A DNA stretch of 64,000 bases from Anisus vortex (Eukaryota; Mollusca; Gastropoda; Planorbidae): the NCBI GenBank assembly GCA_949126835.1, contig CASBPS010000124.1, positions 136,501 through 200,500 of the forward strand, read 5' to 3'. The notes under the pieces are model-generated. The model was not told where the DNA came from. It did not search any database and saw nothing but the letters and a program-made list of their open reading frames with translations. Position numbers and translations under genes: made by a program. Numbering within the stretch: the stretch's first letter is position 1; every line of letters begins with the position of its first letter. Of the stretch, positions 1 through 11,395 are shown piece after piece.

Positions 1-779
1 GGGTAATGTTTGTGAGAGAAAACGGACATCCTCGGAGCACGACAGCGGCTTGCCATGCCAAATACGATGCAATCGACCAGCTCTCGTTCCTCTTCTTTTC
101 GGTATATGAACCCCTATACCAAGCCGGCGAGTAAAAGGATAAATACTGTTTGTAGTATGTACTAACACTTGAAGCAGAATATTATAAGCAGATAGATGGT
201 GCCTGATAGTTGACAATATAATAAAGGCTGATAAGAAAAAAACTAGTGTGGCAGTCATCATGACTTTGTTTACAAATAGTGGTGACGGTAGAGTTATCGA
301 GCGTAGCAAGATGGAGCACAGTACACTTTGTTTACAAAATAGTGGTGACGGTAGAGTTATCGAGCGTAGCAAGATGGAACACAGTACAGAACTGTGAGAA
401 AAGTTCAATATAAACCACAAGTTTGAGTGTATGGAAACATCAAAGTCAATTGATAATCAGTTGATAATTAACCAGGTCCAGGACCATCCATAGAATATTA
501 CACACAAATGTCAACGATAAATTCACAAGTAATGCACTAGTACAAAGTTTACGTTTATAAACAAGGATTTAATCATAGAAAAAGTAAAACAAAAAACAGA
601 GACTGAAACAAAAACACTGCTGCCTGCTGGCACAACACACTACACTTAATGAATACAATATAAACAGTCCAGTTGAAGATATTTGACAATTCATAAAAAC
701 AAACTTAAAAGCAATAATGGCTGATTTTGTGCCAACAAAACAAACATCAAATAAAATTAACGGATGTTGGTTTAACACT
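1..779. other. Unassigned left flank
   Basis: I recognise no gene here. The first 130 bases have more balanced composition than the rest, but no frame stays open for a useful length. The only structure seen is the short tandem duplication listed separately. The segment next to 780 may be the decayed 5' part of the LINE that follows, because the same degraded AT-rich composition runs into it. Confidence 0.4.
264..387. repeat. 62-bp tandem duplication
   Basis: Two adjacent copies of a 62-bp unit beginning CTTTGTTTACAAA and ending ATGGARCACAGTACA lie at 264-325 and 326-387. They differ by one base in the A-run and by one G/A change near the end, so the duplication is recent. No coding frame crosses it. 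Confidence 0.85.
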
Positions 780-2135
780 AAACTAAAGAAACTGTGAAAA
801 CAAAAGGAAAATGTATTAAAAAAAATTTAAGCAACTAATTCAATTAGACTACATACAAAATACCTAAAAATTATACATTTAGCTCAGAAACTAAGCAGAC
901 AGCCGCAGAATAAATATGTAAGCAGTGTAATTTCTAAAGACAATTATAAAAATGTATGGTCCTACATTAAATCAAGAAAAATGGACACTACAGGCGTAGC
1001 TCCACTAAAAGGCCAAAACAATAAAACTTATAACGACAATGGAACTAAAGCTATTATCTTAAACACACACTTTGCATCATATTTTTCTAATCCATGTGAC
1101 AAAGAAATCTACATAAATTTAAACAACTAGAAGAGATAGGAACTATAAATGTAGATGAAAAAGGCATTAAACAACTCCTAACCAACTTTAAAGTAAACAA
1201 AGCTTGTGGTCCAGATGATATACCAGCAAGACTGCTTAAAGAACTAACTTATGAAATATCTCCAATCTTTAAAATACTTTTTCAGGCCTCTCTAAACCAG
1301 GGCAAAGAGGCCAAAGACTGGAAATTAGCTAAAGTAACACCCCTTTTCAAAAAAGGAGATAAATCTGACCCCGGAAATTACATAGCATGTAAAATACTTG
1401 AACATATAATATATAGCAGTATAGTAAATCATCTAGACAAACTTAATGCATTATGCCCACACCAACATGGCTTTAGGAAAAATAGATCATGTGAGACCCA
1501 ATTAATAGGCTTTATAGATGACTTGTCTAAGGGAAAAATCAAACAAAACATTAGGATTCATAAAAAGGAACTTTTACAAATGTAATATGAATATAAAACT
1601 AAAATGCTATCTCACATTAGTTAGACCTATACTAGAATATGCAGCACCTGTATGGGACCCATCAACTAAAGAAAACATTAAAAGATTAGAAAAAATCCAA
1701 AAAAGAGCTGCAAGGATCTTAACTAGTGAATATTCCCAATTAACAAGAGTAACACCATTAGTCATTTCACTAAACCTAGAAACACTAGACGACAGAAGGG
1801 CAAAGAGTAAAGTAGTAATAATACACAAGGCATTAAACTCTAATTTAGAAATACAACCCAATAACAACTTGTTGCAAAGCCCAGATAAACATACAGACAA
1901 AAACACTTTCCTTGTTCTTATGCCAGAACAAATGTATATAAGTACACTTTCTTCCCGAGTGGCATTCGGGCATGGAATGGGTTGCCTGAACAAACCAGGA
2001 AAACCAGTAACTTATCTTCATTTAAAACATTAATAAAAAATGCAAGACTAGATTCGAACCACGGATGAGCGTTGGACGCAATAATCTTCTTTATAGAAGA
2101 AGCGTCTGTAATGTATAAGATAAGATGTAGCACCA
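780..2135 (+). mobile_element. Degenerate CR1/jockey-type LINE with deleted RT core
   Basis: Translated pieces give a non-LTR reverse transcriptase in order: a pre-RT linker (KSRKMDTTGVAPLKG near 975), the start of the RT domain (NKACGPDDIPARLLKEL near 1197), the LFKKGDKSDPGNY block near 1345 and the HQHGFRKNRSCETQL block near 1460. After about 1515 the frame jumps to the C-terminal part (LVRPILEYAAPVWDPSTKEN, then KIQKRAARIL) in an open frame ending at 2033. The palm motif (F/YADD) expected between these blocks is absent, so an internal deletion removed the catalytic centre. A few residues are also missing after the GNY motif. The 3' end carries a short AAGATAAGAT tail near 2118-2130, as CR1-like LINEs often do. 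The element is inactive; a relative lies at 16940-17395. Confidence 0.8.
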
Positions 2136-2167
2136 GATGATCACATAACGTTCATTTTTAAATTCAG

Positions 2168-2395
2168 TACTACCAGTTCCTACCCATTTCTTCCACCACG
2201 GCAACTACGACCTCACCGACCACGGCAACCACACCTACCATGACGACCTCACAGACCACGGCGACCGCAACTACCACGGCAACTACGCACACCACGACGA
2301 CCACACCTACAACTGCAATCACGCCTACCACACAGACCAAGATAGTAAAGGAGTATAACGGAATAGAATTATATAGTAAAGTATTTTATTCATAA
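2168..2395 (+). CDS. Thr-rich mucin-like segment, possible last exon
   Basis: One frame is open from 2168 to a TAA at 2393-2395, giving 75 residues. About half are Thr, mixed with Ser, Ala and Pro in irregular TT, PTT and ATT runs, followed by a short non-repetitive tail. A stop lies just upstream (2159-2161), but a good acceptor (TTCATTTTTAAATTCAG) ends at 2167, so this could be a terminal exon of a secreted, O-glycosylated mucin-like protein. No partner exon is visible within 2 kb. It may instead be a decayed ACC/ACG minisatellite that happens to stay open: the other two frames also run some way, which is typical of such repeats. It follows directly on a LINE tail, which weakens the exon reading. 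Confidence 0.3.
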   Translation, partial: YYQFLPISSTTATTTSPTTATTPTMTTSQTTATATTTATTHTTTTTPTTAITPTTQTKIVKEYNGIELYSKVFYS

Positions 2396-3059
2396 TACAT
2401 CAAGTTAAAAAATTATCTTTATTACTGACATTACTAATATGTCATAAACTTCACATACTATTTGTATATGTTTGAAATGATTTAGTATAAAAATATATAA
2501 AGAACATAAAAACGTTTGTATAAACTTTACCTCTCATAACTTAAAATAGCAGTGTAATTTAAACAATGTCATTATTACACAATCTGTATGTTATGTATGT
2601 TTCAGAAAAGTAGTTCCACTTGTTTATGTATTGGCATTAGAGATTTGGTGGACAGCCCCCTTCCCTCTTTTTCGTATTTTGTATAACTATCATACTATCA
2701 ATAACAAAGAACAACTATGTCCACCATCGGGGTTAGCTAATGTAGGACCAAATGATGATGAGAGAACGTTCATTGTTGAATGTCACACTATCAGTTCCCC
2801 CTCTCCCTCTCAACTGCACAAGTTAAGGGAATACTTGTCTATTCAATATTTGGTTTTAAATTATTACAAAAAATGGGTTAAGCATAATACCTCATGGAAA
2901 ACGAAATCAACAAAAAATATATTTCCATTAAATGTAAAAATGTAATCTGTTTCGATAAAAGTAAGTCAAGGGGAAATAATTTTAATTTTGAGCCAAACTG
3001 AACATTTCAACATATTTAACATATTCAATACAGAAAAATGTGGAGACCACTAACTATGC
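2396..3059. other. Unassigned AT-rich spacer
   Basis: I see no domain, repeat or RNA gene. An open frame of about 100 codons at 2631-2945 has no recognisable motif, no splice context and composition like the surrounding spacer, so I do not call it. Confidence 0.4.
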
Positions 3060-3740
3060 GTCCGATCACATTTTTTTTCTGTATATTAACAATTTTTGAG
3101 GCTCCATTGTCGAATTCCGCCACTAACGAAGTATATAGGCTACACTATTTACACCACTGCTTTGCAGTTGGCGAATTGTTTAAACCGCCAATACGATCCC
3201 ATTAAAATTACACCGGTGGGAGAACATATAGGGGACAGCTCCCGCTGCGGGTCCGAGACCTATTGCACTGCCGAGAGGCCACGGGGAGGAAGCATTAAAC
3301 GTAGCAAGGCCATCTCACGAACCACACGTTGACTGGATGCCTGTACGTACAGTATAGGATTTGTGTTACCGGTTGACATTGCAGGCATATGGGCGAGCCA
3401 CTAGAGGAACTGCAGTGAACGATCGCTGGGTTGTTGCAACCTTCCAGGTTACACGCCACGCCACGCCTTTGGCTTGTGTTGGGGTAACTGGAGCCCGGAC
3501 TGAGTTTTAGAGTGCCCCCATGAGCTCACCCCTAAAACGTTACGCCCTGGTCTCATGAGCACTTCGGGCTCGTCCATTTTTGTTTGAGACCTCATAATTC
3601 GGTCCTGCTGTTCACTTCTGTACCTAACGGTCTCAAGGACTTTTAAATTGTATAAACCGCCGATATGATCACCTTAAGATTACACTGTTGGGCCATAAGG
3701 GACAGCTCCCGCTACGGTTTGAAGCAAGACCATCGTAAAT
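3060..3740 (+). repeat. Interspersed repeat X, copy 1
   Basis: This GC-richer block shares phrases with blocks at 14936-15194, 16188-16270, 34605-35110 and 35215-35485. Shared elements are a 'GGATTTGTGYTACC' core, a stretch reading 'GGGGAGGAAGC' followed by 'CGTAGC', and a terminal 'GGCTCGTCC' after a 'CTGGACTAAAGAGCC'-like phrase. Within this copy part of the unit repeats (3180-3250 against 3650-3720). No long coding frame or terminal inverted repeat was found. It could be a non-autonomous element or a SINE-like family; the class is not known. Confidence 0.6.
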
Positions 3741-3907
3741 ACAGGCCAAAGTGCTACTTTCGTTCGTCACGCGCTTGGAGGCCTTAGTCGTGCGAGGCGT
3801 AGTGACCGTATTGTGTACACACTCGCCTCAGGCGCCTTAAGGCATATGTGTGCTGTATCAGAGCTGTAGTATCTACTATAGAGTATTAGTAGTATCCTAC
3901 TGGTATC

Positions 3908-4139
3908 TGTAATGTTTTTATGGTATGTTGATGCGTGGTTATAGGTTCTTAATAACATTATAAATACTGGACAACACTGAATAAACAATAATACGCTTTT
4001 ATTGCATTTGATGAAGGCTGGCTGCCATTGTTGTGCTTTTACTGGACTACTAATATGTATGTCATAAGGGCAGGCTACTTTATTAATTATTGATTTACAA
4101 ATATGATTGTCAAACACAAGTCTAACTTAAGACATCACA
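3908..4139 (-). repeat. 3' LTR of gypsy element A
   Basis: This 232-bp block begins TGTAATG and ends ATCACA, so it has TG...CA ends. Its first 110 and last 45 bases match the block at 14141-14327, which lacks about 45 bases in the middle. The 5-bp TSD GTATC precedes it. Several substitutions and this indel separate the two LTRs, so the insertion is old compared with the element at 55-63 kb. Confidence 0.85.
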
Positions 4140-4155
4140 TTCCTCCTTTTCTTGT
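4140..4155 (-). promoter_or_regulatory. Polypurine tract of element A
   Basis: Directly inside the 3' LTR the minus strand reads CAAGAAAAGGAGGAA, an uninterrupted purine run after the first base. This is where a polypurine tract priming plus-strand DNA synthesis should lie, and it supports the orientation of the element. Confidence 0.75.
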
Positions 4156-4493
4156 ATTAAATCTTACTTGTTTTAGATTGATCAACAGATGAATATAGTA
4201 ACATTTAACATTATAACAATTATAAAATATGAAAACACTTAAAACTTAATTATAATCAAATCGAATAGTGAATAAGTTTGAATAAATCACACAACTATTT
4301 ACATTAAAACAAAGTCATCAAATCTCCTGGGTAGAGCACGGTTTCTATCTGGTCTTTGCAGCTTTTCTGTGTTCTCCGGAATGACTAAAGGTTCTGAACT
4401 GTTAATGTTAGTTTGATTATCTAAAGTGTCTTCGGAAAAGTCAATACTGGGAGTGTGAGAATTTTCTTCACTGTCCACATCTTCATGTGAAGG

Positions 4494-5530
4494 TCATAAA
4501 GGAGATGCTTTGAAGGAACTACTGTTTCTGGTGATGGTTTTGTTTCCTCTTCTTGCAGTAATCATTGAACCTTTCTTGTTGACTATAGTTAATGGTTTAG
4601 GTTCATAAGGCGTTAACCTAGTATGTGAATTGTCTTTAATAAGAACAGAATCACCAATATTCATATAGTTTTTTTTGATGTAACGCTTTACGTCTGCATT
4701 TTGTTTCATTTTCTCCTTTCTTTCACTATCCCTTTTTTTGATTTCTTGATCTAGCAATATTTGAGTTATTTCTGGAAGTTTTGTTTTTAAGTTTCTTCCA
4801 AAAAGAAGTTGAGCTGGTTATTTTCCATACAATGTGGCGTAGCTCTGTAAGATAATAAGAATCTATGCATCTCTTGTTGCCAACACTTCCGTTGTGCAAT
4901 AGCTACTTTGATTGTCTTTCTTATTGTACACATAAATCTTTCTGTTTCTGCGTTAGCTCTGGGCCATACAAGAGTAATCTTACGATGTCTGATGTACATG
5001 TGGCTAAGATACGCTGCGAATTCATGACTGGAAAATGGAGGTCCATTGTCAGTTTTAATAGATTGTGGGATTCCAAATTCTGAAAATACTCTGTCTAGTT
5101 TTGGAATGGCATTTCTCACAGTGATGCTATTGAGAATTCCACAATGACATATCTTTAGTATTCAATAGTTATGACAAGTATTTGTGAACAATCCGGTAAA
5201 TGTCTGAAATCCGCACTCAACTCTAGCCATGGTCCCTCCGGGAAGTGGAGACATTGTCAAATGTTTTTAGGTAGGAGTAAGATTGCCAATTTGACAAGTC
5301 ATACAGTTTCTTATGAAGGTTTATACTGATTGATGCATGCTGTAGCGCCATATCTTTTATTTTAGCAGTGATATAGTCTTGACAATACCTTGATGACTAC
5401 CATGTGCAAGTTGGACAGATTGATTATGTAATGATTTTAGTAGAACAATTTGTCTTCCCTTTAAGATAATCTTGCTAAGTGCTACAGAAATCTCTTCTCC
5501 GCATAACTTCAATGTTTAAAAAAGTTTGTT
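4494..5530 (-). pseudogene. Integrase remnant of element A
   Basis: Minus-strand frames give integrase pieces in order. Near 5480-5290 is the zinc-binding region (HGSHQGIVKT, ending near MTCQIG). Near 5230-5150 is the start of the catalytic core (GPWLELSADF, then VIVEF). From 5119 the core continues with KTDNGPPFSSHEF, the second catalytic Asp, and ANAETERFM, the catalytic Glu; the usual NGxxER reads NAETER here. The frame at 4757-4494 is a C-terminal tail (NIGDSVLIKD) of the kind found in the SH3-like part of the integrase. Stops and shifts separate the segments, so it is a pseudogene. The domain is near the 3' LTR, as in ordinary Ty3/gypsy elements. Confidence 0.8.
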
Positions 5531-5572
5531 ATCAACGTTTGGATTTTTGTTTGTTGTTACGCAATAACATTA

Positions 5573-6060
5573 TGTTAAAATGGTAAATTAAGCTTACAAT
5601 ATAATTTATCATATGGTCAAGGGGAAATGATCCATGTAATTCAATTAAATATTAAGACTCAAGAGTTATCCTAGAACTTGATTGAAAGTTATGAAAGTCT
5701 ATTTCAATCATTGTTGTATGATTGCTGAATTTCAATTGTGATTTCTTATAAGCAATTAAATATATTGCGATGTTATGTATAATCACGTAAGTCACGAGAA
5801 AGTTGAATAAAAAAAGAGATAATGGTCATGTGACAAGGGACGATTATAAATTACTAAACTGCAGAAGCTTGAGATGTACGGATGTGTATAAAAGTTATGA
5901 TAGTGTGATCAAATATTGGACTATTAAACATATGTGCTGCAGAAATGTGTTATTCATTATCTACGTTTGAAATTGAGGTCTTTATGATTAAGACGAAATT
6001 AAATAGAAGTTACACTCACAAACATTGCAGCTACAAGTAAATGAAGTAGCATAAACATTT
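5573..6060 (+). repeat. LTR-like repeat Y, copy inside element A
   Basis: This non-coding block interrupts the pol region between integrase and RNase H of element A and matches 28051-28597. Shared blocks include AGGGGAAATGATCC, GAGTTAT, GTCATGTGACAA followed by GACGATTATA, GTGCTGCAGAAATGTGTTATT and the end GTTACACTCA...GAAGTAGCA. Both copies start TGT and the left one can end in ACA, as a solo LTR would. No clear TSD was seen at this site, so the exact ends are uncertain by tens of bases. Confidence 0.6.
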
Positions 6061-6099
6061 GCATTTTTTATATTGTTTAATGGTGAACCAACAAGTAAA

Positions 6100-7600
6100 C
6101 ATTAACATTTGTCATCCAGAGTCCTTTTGAAAAACTCTTTATGACAAGTGATAGAGTAACATCATTGGCTGCTTCTGAAGCAGCTTGGTCTGTTGTCATA
6201 GCTTTGCGAATGGAATTTTCCATAATGTATTGTGTGTATTCTTCTGCAATCTTGAGTTCTCTATCCCTTTAACAAGTGTTTGAGGGATGTCGACTCAGAT
6301 AATCTGCAGGATTGTCTTTTCCTGGACAGTATACCACAAACATGTTTTATGCCTGTGTGCTTAATACCCATCTTTCAAGTCGTGCCCCTAGTTGAGCATT
6401 AGGCTTGACAAAAATTGAATCGAAGTGTTTGTGATCAGTATGTACTGTAAAATGAGTGCCATACAAATATATGTGCAAGTGTTCATACGACCATACGACC
6501 ATACGCTTCACTTTCCGTTTGAGAATACCTTTGTTCTGTTGGAGTTAAAGCTCTTCTTGAAAACTGAATTATATTATAACCCTTATTTCTATCTGGTTGA
6601 GGTAAAATTGCACCTCTGGACTTACATCCACCAAGATATGTGTTTCCTTATTTTGATTGTAGTAGGTAAGAGGAGTTGTATTTTGAAGCTGTTCTTTTAA
6701 TTTGGCAAATGCACGTTAATGTTTGTTTTTCCATATGAACTGTGTTCCTTGTTTGGTTAATAAACTTAGTTCATGAGTAAGCGTGACATAATTGTGAATG
6801 AATTTCGATCCACATTAGATCGTCATGCCTAAGAAACTCCTCACCTTACTGGCATTTTGATGAATTAGCAGGTTTATAATATCTTTCAACATTTCTGGGG
6901 ATGGTCAGAGTCTTTTTGCACTGAAAATGTGATCAAGAAAATTGTTATAATTAGATTGCTCTTGGAAGCATTAAGAGTAAGTCCCTTTTCTCGTAGTCGT
7001 TGAAATACATCATGAAGTTGTTTTTCATGTGTGTTTATCTGGACTGAATACCAGTATGTCATCACTCACATTTATCACACAATCCAAGCCATTGAGGATT
7101 TGACATATGGTGTCTTGTAATATCTCGGATGCGCTATTTACACCGAAATTGGTTCTTTTGAATCTAAACAAACAATATGTGTTGAGAAAGTTGCAATGTA
7201 TCTGCTTTCTTCTGCTAATTCTAATTGGTTATAGCCTTGATTGAGATTTAGTTTAATGAATATTTTTGCATTACTCAAAAGAGAGATAATCTCATTGAGA
7301 GTAGGAGTGGCATGTCTTTCTCTTTTTATAGCCCTGTTTGCCATTCTCATGTCTACGCATACACGAATTTCATGTGGAGCCTTTGGTTTAGGAACTACAA
7401 CAAGCGGAGACACCCATGGAGTTGGTCCATTAGCTTTTTCAATAACACCTATAGATTCATCATGATATAATTGTTTCTCAAGTGGTTTTCTCACATGGAA
7501 TGGAATGCGTCTATACTTTTAGGCCACTGGAACTATGTGTGAGTCAATGTGGAGTTTAACTTGCTGATCCTTTAGTTTGCCAAATCCTTGAAATAATTCT
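6100..7600 (-). pseudogene. RT-RNase H remnant of element A
   Basis: On the minus strand the RT begins at about 7494 (PLEKQLYHDESIGVIEKA, WVSPLVVVPKP, RVCVDMRMAN) and continues to IKLNLNQGYNQLELAEES, the first catalytic block, where Asp of the usual LDL reads Asn (LNL). After a shift near 7180 the frame gives a FSDDI/VSDDILVFS-like block near 7050, the position of the YVDD motif. RNase H follows at about 6800-6130: HFTVHTDH-like text near 6440 and a terminal SADYLSRHPSNTC near 6300. Frameshifts and stops are frequent. It belongs to the conventional PR-RT-RH-IN layout. Confidence 0.75.
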
Positions 7601-7689
7601 GGGAACTCTTTTTGAATTTCTGATGTGATTAAGTTTACTGAAACAGAGATACTTATTAACTTTAGTTCATTTGCAAGTTGTTAATTTAT

Positions 7690-8340
7690 AACACATCGAC
7701 TGAAACCTTGCAGTACATGAAATTTAGATTTGATTATCAAATTTCTTGATGAGAAATAGTTGTCTCAAATGTGCATAAAAACATTGATTTTTAAATTGTT
7801 GTAAGCAAATATTGTAGTATTAGATTTGTTGAGTTTGGAACTATTGGGAGTGTTTCTTAATTTCTTAAAATGTTCCTCGTCAATGACATTAATACTTGCT
7901 CCAGTGTCTGTTACAAAATTAATATTTTTGTCAAAAACATTTAACTGTACACTTGGCATGTTCTTTTTCATGTTGAATGAAAATACATATTCATGTGTGG
8001 AATCATCATATTCCGAATAATGTATTCTTGATTGTTGTTGTTTTTCTTTATATTATGTCACAGTACTCTGTTTATTTTTACAAACAGTTGCAAAATGGTT
8101 GACCTTTCTACAGCTGTGGCATATTTTTCCTTTTGCTGTGCAATTATTTTGTCCGCCTTGATGATGTCAATTTCCCCCACAGTTCCTACAACTGTTAGTA
8201 TGCAATTTTTCGTTGCCAGGAAATGTCTGATTATGTCTTTGGAAACATGATGCTGTTTCTTACCAACAGTGTCAGTGCCTAGTTTTTGATTTGGCTCACC
8301 ATTTATTTTCTTGTTGAAATCTTTGGCTAATTCATTTGTT
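7690..8340 (-). pseudogene. Gag zinc knuckles and protease remnant of element A
   Basis: On the minus strand, 8250-8085 encodes two CCHC-type knuckles in a frame with one stop: CRNCGGN...HQGGQNNC, then CHSCRKVNHFATVC. After a short linker, 7971-7765 encodes an aspartic protease whose active site reads FVTDTGASINVID. Residues before the knuckles (ARTNELAKDF) are typical of the C-terminal part of a gag capsid. The gag is cut off upstream by a tandem array at 8344-8602 and by the LTR insertion at 8606. Confidence 0.75.
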
Positions 8341-8343
8341 CTT

Positions 8344-8602
8344 GCATATTGAAGTAATGAATTGAGTGACATATTGAAGTAATGAATTGAGTGACATATT
8401 GAAGTAATGAATTGAGTGACATATTGAGGTAATGAATTGAGTGACATATTGAAGTAATGAATTGAGTGACATATTGAAGTAATGAATTGAGTGACATATT
8501 GAAGTAATGAATTGAGTGACATCTTGAAGTAATGAATTGAGTGACATATTGAAGTAATGAATTGAGTGTCATATTGAAGTAATGAATTGAGTGTCATATT
8601 GA
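8344..8602 (-). repeat. 25-bp tandem array inside gag of element A
   Basis: About ten copies of a 25-bp unit (GACATATTGAAGTAATGAATTGAGT) run from 8344 to the edge of the nested LTR. The copies differ by single bases only. Because the period is not a multiple of three, each frame cycles through the same three peptide segments, giving three overlapping open frames on the minus strand. The first unit overlaps the gag codons SLLQYARTNE, so the array looks like an in-place expansion of gag sequence and not a separate insertion. Confidence 0.9.
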
Positions 8603-8605
8603 AGT

Positions 8606-9231
8606 TGTTATGTACCTCTTTAGGTTTGACTATTATTACGACTCGTTAAATCGGATTCAATGAATATAGTTGTATCTTTATTAGAAGTCTCTAGATTCTG
8701 CTAATCTGTAGCCCAAGCTAGGGGTTCCTTGACTGACAGGTCTATGCAGTAATGTAGTTATATTCGTGATAATTATCTTCAACACCTTTCTCAACAACGA
8801 TAGATCAAACAACTCCAGTTGTTGAATAAACAATTTTATTTAAATTGTAGACTCAATATAAACGATCAATAAACTTCATCAACTGGTGGCAACATAAGTA
8901 TCAATAAAATGGCATTATATGTACATGTATGAATATAGCGACTTCACTCTACAAACGTTTAAACTGAACTAACTTTAAGGAGGTCGGGACTTTACAAAGA
9001 AAACGATCATCGAAGATTCTACAGGGTCTTAATACGCATTTTAACCTCTTTCTCTATAATTACTACGATCCAGAATTATCCCCCAATTTCCACGGGATTT
9101 GAACGAATTATTTTATTTAAACTGCTTTCAGGGCATAAAGGTCAAACCTTGGTCGCTTTGGACTCTGATACGCACTTGTTAAGAGGTCAATGCCTTACTA
9201 CGTCATTCATTTATGACCGATATTCGTAACA
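8606..9231 (-). repeat. LTR of a nested element B
   Basis: The block runs from TGTTATGTACC to TTCGTAACA, so it has TG...CA ends on the plus strand (TGTTACG...ACATAACA on the minus strand). Immediately to its right the minus strand reads GAAGGGGGGGGA, a polypurine tract, so this is the 3' LTR of a minus-strand element whose body lies to the right. Polyadenylation-type AATAAA signals occur inside. I could not find a matching 5' LTR, so element B is truncated or its other end has diverged. Confidence 0.65.
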
Positions 9232-9854
9232 TCCCCCCCCTTCTAAAGCTTTATAATTATTTCCTTTACATTTTAACCATACGAAAAATGTTAATTTTAA
9301 GGAATAATTATAAAAGAAAATATTCCGGGAAAAACAATACAGTTCAATTGGCGATCCCAATAATTCAATCGAACTGATAACAATAACATAATAATATATG
9401 CAATATAAATTCATCTTATCAAATGGCTTAACTATAGTCATTCAATCATTCCATTTTTAATTCAAAACAATGGACAATTAAATTGTTTATCTAAATCTTG
9501 TATACAAGAAAAATACATAATCATTCTTAATAGATATAATATAATACAAGTTTATAATTTCTATTACATTGAACATTCCACTGTAATAAAAACTCTCTCG
9601 TCCATTTAATTTATAAACTAATATCTTTTACATTTGTAATCAAACAACAAAAGAAAAAATAATATGCAGACACGACTTATTTTTTCATAAGGAGAAAAAA
9701 ACAAACGCTCTTGATGAAAAAAATACTACTAGGCTTGACCTAATTACACAACAACACGATCATTTTCTCGACAGTATTTTTTTTTTCATGTTTGTAGGCT
9801 GGACAACATTAGACAACTGTCTGTGACGCGACACAGAAATTGAGGTCAATTCCG

Positions 9855-9893
<39 letters not shown>

Positions 9894-11395
9894 CTCAATT
9901 GATTTTAACAATGTTGACATCGCTATGCAAATTTACCTCATCACAGCCGAGGTCAAATAAAATTGCTACGCGATTAAATAGTTATCGTAACTAAATGAGC
10001 ATTATTTAACATCTATCATCTCAAAATCAAATTCATTTATATTATTTTGAGAACATTAAACATAGTCTGTTCACGAATTAAAATAGTTTATAGCAAAAAT
10101 CATTAAAAATATCTCAATCTTTCATTTTACCATGACCTTTCGACGTCATTATTTTCTTTTTTAAAAGAGTTCACATCGTAGCAGGTTAAATTGAAACATT
10201 CAGACAATCATGGATTTACTTAAACAAATTTGGTTAATTTACTTAATTAACTATCAATTAAAACAAGTTATATTATCTTCATACAATCTTAGTACTACAC
10301 AGTAAGTACTTATTTTCTTTAGATTACATCAAAGACATTTCAAATACAATATTATTGAAGTAGAAAAGAGTTAAGCATAGGCTACTATTAATTTTTTTCA
10401 GAGCGAAATCAATGTAACAATTTATGTACAAAACAACTGCTGGTTTGACTGTTGTGGTAAAACATTCCATTTCCAATCTTTTCAGTGGTGTACATTGCTC
10501 TTTTCCATTTTCCATAAAGGTTTTATTCATTAGGTTCTAGGTTCTCCTGTTACTTCACAGTGTTCAGGTCTACCCAATCTTTTGCTTTTCAGTACAATTC
10601 ATTCAATCTATTTTAACTAATACAAAAAAAAAATAGATTAGTTTTACAATCTTGACATGAAATCCTTAATTAATAATACATTTGTTGAACATTGGTATGT
10701 CAACATTATAAATTTTCAACCATGAAATTCTCAATCATTCTGGTTTGCAGTGTCAAATCAGTGGCCCCTATCCTAAATTTATACAACCAAGGATACAAAG
10801 TTTTATTAGTTTCTACTTTTGGTCTGCTTTTCATGTAACAGTATCCTAAAAGTGAAAAATCATATATAATACAATTCTTGGAATTCTTTTTAGTCATAGT
10901 TCTGCCTTGCTGCAACTATTTTTACCCTTCCTTATCATACATTCAATGATAATAGAACATTTGAATAAATTCACATAGAAGAAATTTGCATCCTGACTCA
11001 GTGCAATATTTCAACAACAGTACATGATAAAATAAATCCATAGTACAATCATAAAACATTTCTCAATACTTTAGTGATAGAAAAATTCTCTTTTCTCAAA
11101 ACCATTTACATCTTTTTCAATCAGATTATCCTCTCTGCCAAATGTTTCAATTATCATTTCCAGAGATTCTCAAACATATCTTATAATCAGTCCACATTTA
11201 TAATGTCCTCTGATATAGAAACCAATTCTGCGGATAAAACTGATCTTTTTCTCTTATAGCAATTATTTTAATGCTCAACCTAACAAGTTTGTTTAGAAAT
11301 ATTACAATATAATGATATCTACTTTAACAATACTTTTACTCATTCCTTTTTCTCCACAAGTAAGGGATTTAGTTTTAAAATAGTAAGTTTGGTAA
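9232..11395 (-). other. Body of nested element B, non-coding 3' part
   Basis: This 2.1-kb stretch lies between the polypurine tract of element B and its integrase remnant. It is very AT-rich, has a TC microsatellite at about 9862-9891 and only short frames (10324-10530, 10706-10915, minus strand) without motifs. It may be the decayed 3' non-coding or env-like region of element B. Confidence 0.4.
9862..9891. repeat. TC dinucleotide microsatellite
   Basis: An uninterrupted run of TC dinucleotides about 30 bases long lies inside nested element B. Confidence 0.9.

Noticed and set aside
4865..5083. Plus-strand frames opposite integrase and other transposon domains
   Set aside because: Shadow frames of recognised minus-strand protein domains, without motifs of their own.
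8058..8597. 179-codon frame and two overlapping frames as a novel repeat protein
   Set aside because: The N-terminal part is the 25-bp array read in rotating frames; the C-terminal part is a shifted frame of gag zinc knuckles.
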